A stretch of DNA of 12,985 nt from Firm-04 sp045628085 (GTDB lineage: Bacteria; Bacillota; Clostridia; Oscillospirales; Ruminococcaceae): NCBI GenBank assembly GCA_045628085.1, contig JAZQOZ010000133.1:1-12985 (forward strand). The letters are read 5' to 3'. Each line of letters begins with the position of its first letter. The first letter of the stretch is position 1. The translations under genes were made by a program, and so were the position numbers. A model generated the notes under the pieces. The model searched no databases and was not told where the DNA came from. It was given only the letters and a program-made list of their open reading frames with translations. This document shows, one piece after another, positions 6,584-12,854 of the stretch.

Positions 6584-7945
6584 ATGCCAACTGCGTTTTT
6601 GTATCTTGGAGTCGTGTTTTTAGTCGCAATTATCGGCTTCACTGTTCTGAAACGGCCGCTTTATGAATGTATGCTTGCTGCATTCATCATTCTTGTGGCG
6701 GTTACAGGCACCTGGACAAGCACCGGTACCTTTATGTGGGATGCCATAACGGAATCGAGCTTGTATGTCATTATTGTATTCGTTATTTCTGCATCCTTGT
6801 TATCCCAAACGACAATTATTGATGACTTTATAGCGATCGTTCTTTCTGTTTTTGGCCGCCTGACCGGCGGCGCAGGATATGTTGCGATTATAGGTTCGAC
6901 ATATATGGGTTCTTTGTCAGGTTCCGGCCCCGGAAACGTTGCAACAACGGGTGTTTTTACAATTCCGGCTATGAAACGTTCAGGATTTCCGGCTGCACTG
7001 GCAGCGAATGTTGAAGCACATTCCAGTACGATGGGCAACATGATCCCGCCCGCCGGAATGATTGCCACTGCATTTGCAATTCTTGATAAAATGTATCCCG
7101 GAAAATATACAATCTCTCAGTATTGGCTGCTTCTTTGGGGTATTGCATTGTGGTTTATTCTTCAGCGAATCGTTACCATGTATGCAATGTGCAAATACTA
7201 TAAAGTAAAGCCGATGGCAAAAGAAGATATCCCCAGCTTCAAAGAATCAGTCAAGCATGGCTGGAAAGCTATTTTCCTTCCGATTACAGTATTTCTTCCG
7301 TTTTTACTCACTTCCAAGTTTGAAGATTTCTTCACGGAGCGTCTGGGCAGCGGTTCTTCCTCTTTTACCAACAGCATTCTGTTGTTTATTCCTGCTTTGA
7401 TCGTTGTTGTGGCGATCGCATTGTCAGACAAAGAAACAAAAAAGAAAATGAGCATGAGCAGCATGACAAAGAGTATTACGGATGGAATGATTAAAGTTGT
7501 TCCTACAGCAGCATTGGTTCTGTTTGCGTACTTTGTCAGCAATGTTCTTGAAACACTTGGAATTGAAGAAGAGATCGGTGTATTCATTTCAGGTCTGAAT
7601 ATGAACAAATTGGCTCTTGCACTGATCCTTCCGCTGTTTACTGCCGTGCTCGGTATGCTGATCCCGGGATCTACTCAGGTTAAGATCTTCGGCGGAATCA
7701 TTATTACAATTCTTGCAGGAGCCGGTGTTGATCCGTTGCTTGCCTGCGGTATGCTGCCTTGTATTTGCGGTGCAATGCACGGTGTAACGCCTCCGTATTG
7801 CGCTTGCGTGTATACCGGTATGGGTATTGCAGAAGCTGAACTCGGCCCGACACTGAAAAACTGTGCATGGTGGATTATATTCCATTATCTCTTGGCCGTG
7901 GTTGTTATCATGGGCTGGCTGCCGTTAATTGGAATGATTGCTTAA
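6584..7945 (+). CDS. TRAP transporter large permease (DctM-like)
   Basis: A 453-residue, highly hydrophobic membrane protein. The ATG at 6584 is chosen because AGGAGG (6569-6574) lies 9 nt upstream; the frame is open farther back but without a ribosome binding site. The first half contains the DctM signature GSLSGSGPGNVATTGVFTIPAM (109-130), KRSGFPAALAANVEAHSSTMGNMIPPAG (131-158). The second half carries the partner motif IPGSTQVKIFGG (360-371), then GVTPPYCACVYTGMGIAEAE (400-419). These two related halves are the known layout of the TRAP M subunit, a sodium- or proton-driven importer of organic acids. TRAP systems normally also need an extracytoplasmic binding protein and a four-helix Q subunit; neither is seen, though a two-helix protein follows. 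The MmgE/PrpD enzyme downstream suggests a di- or tricarboxylate substrate. Family placement is by motif; the substrate is inferred. Confidence 0.8.
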   Translation: MPTAFLYLGVVFLVAIIGFTVLKRPLYECMLAAFIILVAVTGTWTSTGTFMWDAITESSLYVIIVFVISASLLSQTTIIDDFIAIVLSVFGRLTGGAGYVAIIGSTYMGSLSGSGPGNVATTGVFTIPAMKRSGFPAALAANVEAHSSTMGNMIPPAGMIATAFAILDKMYPGKYTISQYWLLLWGIALWFILQRIVTMYAMCKYYKVKPMAKEDIPSFKESVKHGWKAIFLPITVFLPFLLTSKFEDFFTERLGSGSSSFTNSILLFIPALIVVVAIALSDKETKKKMSMSSMTKSITDGMIKVVPTAALVLFAYFVSNVLETLGIEEEIGVFISGLNMNKLALALILPLFTAVLGMLIPGSTQVKIFGGIIITILAGAGVDPLLACGMLPCICGAMHGVTPPYCACVYTGMGIAEAELGPTLKNCAWWIIFHYLLAVVVIMGWLPLIGMIA

Positions 7946-7959
7946 AGGAGAAAAACGCC

Positions 7960-8238
7960 ATGAGAGAAAAAATATTTAATGCTATGAAAAAAGTATATGG
8001 CATTGTCATGAGCATTGCTTTTTGGGGCGGTGTTATTCCTTTGATTCCGTTCATCGCTGCAATTTGTATCGGCGGTTCAACCGGCGAGAGTATTTCGCTT
8101 TTCTTATATAAGCAGTATTATCCGTGGGTCATTGCACTTGCTTCAATCGCTGTAATCATCGGACTGATTGCAATGTATATCGGAAAAGTAGAAGCATTGT
8201 CAACAAAGAGCTTTAAGAAGGAAAAAGAGAAGTCATAA
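7960..8238 (+). CDS. Small two-helix membrane protein, putative half-size TRAP small subunit
   Basis: A 92-residue protein whose AAAGGAG (7944-7950) overlaps the permease stop codon, with the ATG only 14 nt beyond that stop, so the two are translationally linked. It has a basic start (MREKIFNAMKKVYG), a hydrophobic segment at about 14-37 (rich in I, F, W and P), a second at about 55-74, and a very lysine-rich tail ending KKEKEKS, consistent with two membrane spans and cytoplasmic termini. The usual TRAP Q subunit has four spans and about 160 residues, so this is roughly half size. Tight coupling to the permease suggests an accessory subunit. I do not recognise a named family; the role is inferred from position. 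Confidence 0.75.
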   Translation: MREKIFNAMKKVYGIVMSIAFWGGVIPLIPFIAAICIGGSTGESISLFLYKQYYPWVIALASIAVIIGLIAMYIGKVEALSTKSFKKEKEKS

Positions 8239-8269
8239 ATAAGACTTGAAGATCTCATGATATTCAATC

Positions 8270-8297
8270 GGAATGGGGGACATCTGTTTCCCATTCC
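8270..8297 (+). other. Hairpin in the gap before the MmgE/PrpD gene
   Basis: GGAATGGG (8270-8277) pairs with CCCATTCC (8290-8297); the loop can extend the stem with one A-U and two G-U pairs. No T-run follows, so it is not an intrinsic terminator. It sits in the 178-nt gap between the small membrane protein and the MmgE/PrpD gene and could act as a processing or stability element in the polycistronic message. Confidence 0.4.
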
Positions 8298-8416
8298 TCA
8301 GAATGTTATGGACAAGGAACGTGACAGGCGAAAACAGTTTTGGTGCTTTGAATGCAGCCTGCGGCATCATGCTGCGCAGAGAGGCACGATTACGAACCGA
8401 AAGCAGAGGAAGATAT

Positions 8417-9760
8417 ATGGGAATAACATCAGATCTGGCTTTGGATCTATATAACATCCAAAAGTTATCCGAACAGGATAAAAAGCAATTAAAACTTCTT
8501 ATTATTGATTTTTTTGCAGCTTCATACGCCGGTTATAAGCAAAACAGAAATTTCAATCGAAGTGTAGAGAATGTTGTCTTCCCGCAGGGGGGCGCTGAAG
8601 AAAGCTATGTATTTCTTCAGAAGAATCAATATCCGGCGAGGCTTGCAGCATTCATGAATGCTGCGTATGGGCATGGCGCTGAGTTGGATGACGGAAATAA
8701 GAAAGCGGCAGGACACGCAGGCGTTCATCTGATTCCGGCAGTATTCGCTCTTGCTGATAAAATCGGAAGCACAAATGAAGATGTTTTATTGGCATTGGCA
8801 GTCGGATATGAAGCTTATATCCGTATTTCTTCTGCGGCGCAGCCCGGTCTGGTACAACATGGATTCCACTCAACAGGTATGGCGGGAACTTTAGCGTGTG
8901 CAGCCGCTTGTGCAAAATTGTATGGTTTAGATGCACAAGGTATTGAAGATGCGATTGCATTGGCGACTACTATGACCGGCGGACTGCTTTCGTATGGTGA
9001 TTCGCGTCCGGCGATCAAACCGCTCAATCCGGGCAAAGCGGCTGAAAACGGCGTATTTGCAGCGATGCTTGCAAAAGAAGGTATGCAAGGTCCGACGGAA
9101 GCGCTGGAAGGTCCGAATGGCTGGTTTCATGCAGTTACGGATGCGGTTGACAAAAGCTGTATGTCAGGCTCTGACCATTTGCTTTTACACGATTGCTATT
9201 TTAAGATCTATCCGTCCTGTCGGCACACACATTGCGGTATTGATGCCGCTGTTGAATTAAGTACAGTGATAGACAAAGAAAATATTGCTGAGATCAATGT
9301 ATATATCTATCCGAATGCCATTAAGCTGGCAGGAATAAAATATCCGAAAAATCAGGATGAAACGAAGTTTTCAATTCAATATACGATGGCTTGCTCATTA
9401 TTAAGCGGCTCTTATGGGATTGCTGATATGGATCCGCAGAGAATGACAGATGATGTAATTGATTTGATCAATAAAATCAATCTGATCCCTGATTCAGCGA
9501 TGGAAGACAGAAACAAGGGGATACGCGGCACCAGGGTTGAAATCATTCAAAATGATGGAAAGTGCTTTTCTAAGACTGTACTTGTTCCGAAAGGCGATCC
9601 TGAGAATCCGCTTGAAGAAAAAGATATTATCAAGAAACTTCGTGTTTGTTCAATGGGGCAAGCTTCTGAAAAAGAACTCGGGGATCTGACAAACGCGATC
9701 ATGCAGATTGACGGTACCGAACAATTTACAAATCCCATGACAGCGATTCGTAACAATTAA
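8417..9760 (+). CDS. MmgE/PrpD family protein (cis-aconitate decarboxylase / 2-methylcitrate dehydratase / iminodisuccinate epimerase superfamily)
   Basis: A 447-residue protein, the usual family length. The ATG at 8417 is chosen because AGAGGA lies 6 nt upstream and the protein then begins where family members begin; the 48 extra in-frame codons upstream have no ribosome binding site and do not look like the family. Active-site landmarks are present: AELDDG (Asp91, Asp92) followed by GH at 100, GFHSTG (His151), IKPLNPGKAAENG (Lys201) and FKIYPSCRHTH (Lys263, His270, His272). Characterised relatives dehydrate 2-methylcitrate, decarboxylate cis-aconitate to itaconate or epimerise iminodisuccinate, all acting on polycarboxylates. 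No prpB, prpC, aconitase or lyase gene lies next to it, so a methylcitrate-cycle role is not supported and the substrate stays open. It is the last gene before a strong terminator and presumably acts in the cytoplasm on what the permease imports. Confidence 0.9.
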   Translation: MGITSDLALDLYNIQKLSEQDKKQLKLLIIDFFAASYAGYKQNRNFNRSVENVVFPQGGAEESYVFLQKNQYPARLAAFMNAAYGHGAELDDGNKKAAGHAGVHLIPAVFALADKIGSTNEDVLLALAVGYEAYIRISSAAQPGLVQHGFHSTGMAGTLACAAACAKLYGLDAQGIEDAIALATTMTGGLLSYGDSRPAIKPLNPGKAAENGVFAAMLAKEGMQGPTEALEGPNGWFHAVTDAVDKSCMSGSDHLLLHDCYFKIYPSCRHTHCGIDAAVELSTVIDKENIAEINVYIYPNAIKLAGIKYPKNQDETKFSIQYTMACSLLSGSYGIADMDPQRMTDDVIDLINKINLIPDSAMEDRNKGIRGTRVEIIQNDGKCFSKTVLVPKGDPENPLEEKDIIKKLRVCSMGQASEKELGDLTNAIMQIDGTEQFTNPMTAIRNN

Positions 9761-9777
9761 ACCAAGTTCAATCGTTC

Positions 9778-9808
9778 AGCGGCTCACTTTGAAGTGAGCC
9801 GCTTTTTT
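9778..9808 (+). terminator. Strong intrinsic terminator closing the LysR-TRAP-MmgE cluster
   Basis: AGCGGCTCAC (9778-9787) pairs perfectly with GTGAGCCGCT (9794-9803) around TTTGAA, which can add two more A-T pairs. The final T of the stem starts a run of six (9803-9808). It lies 17 nt after the MmgE/PrpD stop. Confidence 0.93.
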
Positions 9809-9893
9809 GCCTTCGATTCACGCATTCTTTAGCTGTGATGTAAAATAAAAGCAGCCGCACAGTGAAGCAGAGCTTTCATAGTCTAAAAAAGGG

Positions 9894-9922
9894 TTGCATT
9901 TTCGCCGATTTTATGTTATACT
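9894..9922 (+). promoter_or_regulatory. Sigma-A promoter of the CPBP protease gene
   Basis: TTGCAT (9894-9899), 17 nt, TATACT (9917-9922). The start is expected near 9929, giving a leader of about 35 nt to the ATG at 9964. Confidence 0.75.
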
Positions 9923-9963
9923 GATTTCAGGAATAAATGTATATCAGGAATGGAGAGAAATAC

Positions 9964-10683
9964 ATGAAAAAGTTTTATGAGAAAAGCGAGATATGGTTTG
10001 CTGTTGTGTGGATCATCGTTTATGTTGTTGTTATGGGAAATCTGCGAAACAATTTCGGTGACGGCAGTCCGGTTTCCCTGATCGGCTTAGGTCTTATTGC
10101 CGCTGTCCTGACGGTGTTTATCGTGAAAAACAAACTGACACAGAAATACGGCTTGACAAGCGTTCACGATGCGAAACGATATCTGTTTTTTATTCCGCTG
10201 CTCCTGCTCGTATCCGTGAATTTATGGTCGGGGATATCGCTGCATTATGATGGAATGAGTCAGATATTCGCCGTGCTGAATATGGCATTGGTCGGGTATA
10301 TTGAGGAGATCGTATTCAGAGGGCTGCTGTTTAAGGCAATCGAAAAAAACAATGTGAAGCGCGGCATTATCATTTCTGCGGTCACATTCGGCGCAGGGCA
10401 TATCATCAATCTGCTGACAGGGCAGGCGACTGTTGATACAGTCCTGCAGATCGTGTATGCCATAGCGATCGGCTTTGCATTTGTTATGGTATTCTACAGG
10501 AGCAAGAGCCTGATCCCGTGCATCGTGACACACAGCCTGATCGATATTACATCAAAATTCTCCGGCGTAACTTCATCTGCGATGGACTATATCGTTGCAG
10601 TCTTTATCATTATTGTTGCCGGCGGCTATGCGCTTTATCTTGCAAAGCGGAAAGAAAATGTGCAGCCGTCTGTTCCGGAATGA
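9964..10683 (+). CDS. CPBP family intramembrane metalloprotease
   Basis: A 239-residue multi-span membrane protein. The ATG at 9964 is preferred because GGAGAG precedes it by a normal distance; the in-frame ATG at 9937 lies close to the predicted transcription start with no ribosome binding site. The CPBP (CAAX protease and bacteriocin-processing) motifs appear in order: EEIVFRG (Glu114, Glu115, Arg119), FGAGH (Phe142, His146) and HSLID (His190, Asp194). These are the catalytic glutamates and metal-binding histidines of the family, so the enzyme should be active. Hydrophobic spans occur at about 12-25, 36-54, 73-90, 101-118, 134-150, 160-178 and 207-226. In bacteria such proteins process prenylated or other membrane proteins, or give immunity to bacteriocins. 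No bacteriocin gene is visible next to it and the gene has its own promoter, so its substrate is unknown. Confidence 0.9.
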   Translation: MKKFYEKSEIWFAVVWIIVYVVVMGNLRNNFGDGSPVSLIGLGLIAAVLTVFIVKNKLTQKYGLTSVHDAKRYLFFIPLLLLVSVNLWSGISLHYDGMSQIFAVLNMALVGYIEEIVFRGLLFKAIEKNNVKRGIIISAVTFGAGHIINLLTGQATVDTVLQIVYAIAIGFAFVMVFYRSKSLIPCIVTHSLIDITSKFSGVTSSAMDYIVAVFIIIVAGGYALYLAKRKENVQPSVPE

Positions 10684-10689
10684 AAAATT

Positions 10690-10726
10690 CATCCCCGTAT
10701 CATCTGAAAATGATGATACGGGGATG
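10690..10726 (-). terminator. 15-bp perfect hairpin with T-run on the minus strand
   Basis: CATCCCCGTATCATC (10690-10704) and GATGATACGGGGATG (10712-10726) pair without mismatch around a 7-nt loop. On the minus strand the stem is followed by AATTTTT, which overlaps the CPBP stop codon on the other strand; on the plus strand no T-run follows. It is therefore best read as a terminator for leftward transcription arriving from the reductase operon, and as a stable 3' end structure for the CPBP message. Confidence 0.6.
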
Positions 10727-10770
10727 CCTATATGTATACATTCGTTCATTTGCTGTGATACTGAACATTT

Positions 10771-10790
10771 GACAAAATGGAGCATTTGTC
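10771..10790. other. Short hairpin in the convergent intergenic region
   Basis: GACAAAATG pairs with CATTTGTC across a 3-nt loop, with one bulged A. No T-run follows. It is one of four hairpins in the 345-bp gap between the CPBP gene and the aldo/keto reductase gene (10684-11028), in which I see no coding sequence. Confidence 0.3.
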
Positions 10791-10891
10791 GTCACACTCA
10801 TCCAAAATTGTATTTACCCCAAAAATTAGCTTACTGTTTTTTGCAGTTATAGGAATCACGCGCTGAACGGTAGCAGAGCAATGCCTGATAT

Positions 10892-10933
10892 AGCCGCACA
10901 TCAGCGTCAGAGTTGATGTGCGGCTGTATTTTT
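10892..10933 (+). terminator. Intrinsic terminator for the CPBP transcript
   Basis: AGCCGCACATCA (10892-10903) pairs perfectly over 12 bp with TGATGTGCGGCT (10914-10925); GTA and a run of five T (10929-10933) follow on the plus strand. On the minus strand the flank is ATATCAGG, so this one works rightward only. It lies about 210 nt after the CPBP stop. Confidence 0.75.
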
Positions 10934-10962
10934 GCCTGTTTACGTGCTTTTATATTCTGCTG

Positions 10963-11000
10963 AAAAATTCTCGTTGAATATGGCAGAATGTTACGAGAAT
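10963..11000 (-). terminator. Possible weak terminator just after the aldo/keto reductase gene
   Basis: Read leftward, ATTCTCGT and ACGAGAAT form an 8-bp stem around an 18-nt loop, followed by T residues (AAAAA at 10963-10967 on the plus strand). It starts 28 nt past the reductase stop. The stem is AT-rich and the loop long, so termination may be incomplete. Confidence 0.4.
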
Positions 11001-11028
11001 CATTTGCTTTACACAAACGAAAACGTGC

Positions 11029-11958
11029 TTACGGCAAAAATTTACCGGATGCCAGATAGAGCGCATACCAGTCGTGATGCGAAATCGTGATATCCGCAGC
11101 GGCGCAGATATCCTTGATATGTGCCGGATTCATTGTACCGATGATCGCCTGCATTTTTGCAGGGTGACGCAGGATCCATGCGATCGCAACAGCCGCCTTT
11201 GAAACGCCCTCACGCTCTGCGATTTCTCCGAGTGCCTTGTTCAGCTCCGGATAATTCGGATTGTCAATGAATGTACCGCCGAACATTCCGTATTGCAGCG
11301 GCGACCATGCCTGTACCGTGATATCGTTCAGGCGGCAGTAATCCAAAGCACTGCCGTCACGGCTGACAGAAAACTCAGTGGTTTTGTTGTTCATATAAAG
11401 CGCCTGATCAATAAGCTGTGACTGTTCCAGTGAAAGCTGCAACTGATTGATAATAAGGGGCTGCTTCACGTATTTTTTGAGCAGTTCGATCTGCATCGGC
11501 ATCAGGTTGCTGACACCGAAGAACCGAACTTTTCCGGCTTGTTCGAGTTCGGAAAATGCTTCTGCGACTTCTTCCGGATCAAAGAGCAGATCAGGGCGGT
11601 GCAGCAGCAGCGTATCCAGATAATCAATACCCAGTCTGTGCAGACTGTCATCCACGCTGGAAAGGATATTTTCCTTTGTCCAGTCAAATTCAATCCGATC
11701 CGGGCAAATACCGCATTTGCTCTGAATGATGATATCCTCGCGCTTGATGCCGGTCAGCGGGAATGCTTCACGGAAACGTGTTTCCGCAGCACCGTTCTCG
11801 CCGTAGCAGGTCGCATGGTCGAAGAAATTGATACCGCAGTCAAACGATGTGCGGATGACTTTTGCCGCATCCTCTCTGGAGAGTGCCGGCATTCTCATGC
11901 AGCCCTGAATGATCGCAGATACATTCTGCGGACCGTTTGCTATGCTGATCGTTTTCAT
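11029..11958 (-). CDS. Aldo/keto reductase
   Basis: A 309-residue NAD(P)H-dependent carbonyl reductase of normal length, cytoplasmic. The second ATG (11958) is chosen because AAGGAG lies 7 nt before it; the ATG at 11964 would leave one base of spacing. The catalytic tetrad is complete: Asp47 and Tyr52 in NFFDHATCYG, Lys81 in IIQSKCG, His120 in LLLHRPD. Other barrel motifs are GKVRFFGVSN (142-151), INQLQLSLE (170-178), QAWSPLQYG (216-224) and the cofactor-binding AIIGTMNPAHI near the C-terminus. The pattern resembles the YdhF-like branch that reduces small aldehydes or ketones; the substrate is unknown. Its ribosome binding site overlaps the nitroreductase stop codon, so the two reductases form a tightly coupled operon and probably work on related redox or detoxification substrates. 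Confidence 0.93.
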   Translation of the reverse strand: MKTISIANGPQNVSAIIQGCMRMPALSREDAAKVIRTSFDCGINFFDHATCYGENGAAETRFREAFPLTGIKREDIIIQSKCGICPDRIEFDWTKENILSSVDDSLHRLGIDYLDTLLLHRPDLLFDPEEVAEAFSELEQAGKVRFFGVSNLMPMQIELLKKYVKQPLIINQLQLSLEQSQLIDQALYMNNKTTEFSVSRDGSALDYCRLNDITVQAWSPLQYGMFGGTFIDNPNYPELNKALGEIAEREGVSKAAVAIAWILRHPAKMQAIIGTMNPAHIKDICAAADITISHHDWYALYLASGKFLP

Positions 11959-11969
11959 GTTCATTCTCC

Positions 11970-12488
11970 TTATTCTGCCCAGAAAACATAGTTTTCCTTT
12001 CGCGGACGTGCAGGAATTTCCGGACAGTCGGCATAACCGAGAATGCAGTGGCCGATGCCCTCATAATCGCCCTCGATACCGAGTTCTTTGAGCAGCGCTT
12101 TGCCTTCCTCAGATTCAAATTCTTCCTTTGCACGGTGGATCCAGCAGCTTGCGATGCCGTATGCGTGTGCGGCATTCATCAGATTGCCCATGACCAGACT
12201 GCCGTCATAAAGATATGTCGGCTTTGATTTGTCTGCAAGCACGATCAGAACGACCGGAGCGCCGTAGAACGGATCGGAGCCGCCGCCGATGATCTTTGCA
12301 TTCCATGCGGAGATACGGTCGCGCAGTTCCTTATTTGTAACAGCAATGATGATCGGGGACTGCCAGTTCATGCCGGTCGGTGCGTATGTGCCTGCTTCGA
12401 TGATCTTCCCGATGATCTCCTTCGGTACGGTTTCGTCTTTGAACTGACGAACGCTTCTTCTTGTGAGCAGATTATTGATTGCTTCCAT
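11970..12488 (-). CDS. Nitroreductase family FMN-dependent oxidoreductase
   Basis: A 172-residue protein, typical of short single-domain nitroreductases. The ATG at 12488 has AGGAGG 8 nt upstream; the frame is open 14 codons farther but without a ribosome binding site. FMN-contact motifs are TRRSVRQF (9-16, with Arg10, Ser12 and Arg14), APTGMNWQ (36-43), GAPVVLIVLAD (76-86), a GIASCWI helix start (111-117) and the C-terminal GYAD...RPRKENYV (151-168). Such enzymes are homodimers that use NAD(P)H to reduce nitro groups, quinones, enones or flavins. The aldo/keto reductase gene follows after about 11 nt and has its ribosome binding site on this gene's stop, so the pair is cotranscribed. Two promoters, at 12556-12584 and 12712-12740, can serve it. 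Confidence 0.92.
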   Translation of the reverse strand: MEAINNLLTRRSVRQFKDETVPKEIIGKIIEAGTYAPTGMNWQSPIIIAVTNKELRDRISAWNAKIIGGGSDPFYGAPVVLIVLADKSKPTYLYDGSLVMGNLMNAAHAYGIASCWIHRAKEEFESEEGKALLKELGIEGDYEGIGHCILGYADCPEIPARPRKENYVFWAE

Positions 12489-12527
12489 TGTAAATTCCTC
12501 CTGAATATGATTCTGATAGATTTGCTG

Positions 12528-12541
12528 CATACCGCAGTATG
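12528..12541. promoter_or_regulatory. Inverted repeat at the start of the nitroreductase transcript
   Basis: CATAC-CGCA-GTATG is a 5-bp inverted repeat lying about 8 to 21 bases downstream of the predicted start (near 12549). That position suits a repressor operator for a redox- or drug-responsive gene. Short arms make chance likely. Confidence 0.3.
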
Positions 12542-12555
12542 ATGCATAGATTTAT

Positions 12556-12584
12556 TATATAGCCTGTCATTCATACAAAGTCAA
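12556..12584 (-). promoter_or_regulatory. Proximal promoter of the nitroreductase-aldo/keto reductase operon
   Basis: On the minus strand TTGACT (12579-12584), 17 nt, TATATA (12556-12561, continuing AAT). Start expected near 12549, with a leader of about 60 nt to the ATG at 12488. Confidence 0.75.
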
Positions 12585-12600
12585 GAGCCTGACCGGATTT

Positions 12601-12705
12601 TCAGCGAATACCACAATCCATGCACTGTTTTATTGGACAGGTTGACGGTTTGCACAGCATGAGAGCATAATTGGCAAGCCCTGAGACAGAGGATATTCTT
12701 CGCAT
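12601..12705 (-). CDS. Putative 34-residue cysteine-rich mini-protein (unrecognised)
   Basis: An ATG at 12705 opens a 34-codon frame ending in TGA at 12601. The product begins MRRISSVSGLANYAL and ends in a cysteine cluster, CKPSTCPIKQCMDCGIR, with Cys18, Cys23, Cys28 and Cys31 (C-x4-C-x4-C-x2-C), a spacing able to hold a metal ion, an iron-sulfur cluster or disulfides. No ribosome binding site is visible; the ATG is 6 nt from a -10 element, so the message would be leaderless. It lies upstream of the nitroreductase on the same strand, between two promoters. I recognise no family, and chance is a real possibility for so short a frame. A non-coding RNA or simple leader is the alternative. Confidence 0.35.
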   Translation of the reverse strand: MRRISSVSGLANYALMLCKPSTCPIKQCMDCGIR

Positions 12706-12711
12706 GACTTT

Positions 12712-12740
12712 ATTATAGCATAGAGTATCTGCAAAAGCAA
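12712..12740 (-). promoter_or_regulatory. Distal promoter with extended -10, reading toward the mini-ORF and nitroreductase
   Basis: On the minus strand TTGCTT (12735-12740), 17 nt, TATAAT (12712-12717), with TGC directly before the -10 forming an extended -10 element. The expected start is at or next to position 12705, the A of the mini-ORF start codon. Confidence 0.7.
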
Positions 12741-12810
12741 GGGGAGTAAAGGCTGTACCGTGCTAATCCAGATCGGCGGCACTTTTTTCGGAGAATGTAT
12801 ATGCTTGGTA

Positions 12811-12839
12811 TTGAAATTGGAAGTGGATTGTGATATAAT
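12811..12839 (+). promoter_or_regulatory. Sigma-A promoter reading rightward out of the window
   Basis: TTGAAA (12811-12816), 17 nt, TATAAT (12834-12839); start expected near 12846. It diverges from the 12712-12740 promoter with about 70 bp between the two -35 boxes, room for shared regulation. Its main target gene probably lies beyond the window. Confidence 0.7.
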
Positions 12840-12854
12840 ATATAAAATATAAGT

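Noticed and set aside
6661..7068. Minus-strand 135-codon frame inside the TRAP permease
   Set aside because: It is antisense to conserved DctM motifs and has no supporting start signals.
8273..8416. 48-codon in-frame N-terminal extension of the MmgE/PrpD protein
   Set aside because: It has no ribosome binding site, overlaps the intergenic hairpin, and the family-like sequence begins at the ATG at 8417, which has AGAGGA 6 nt upstream.
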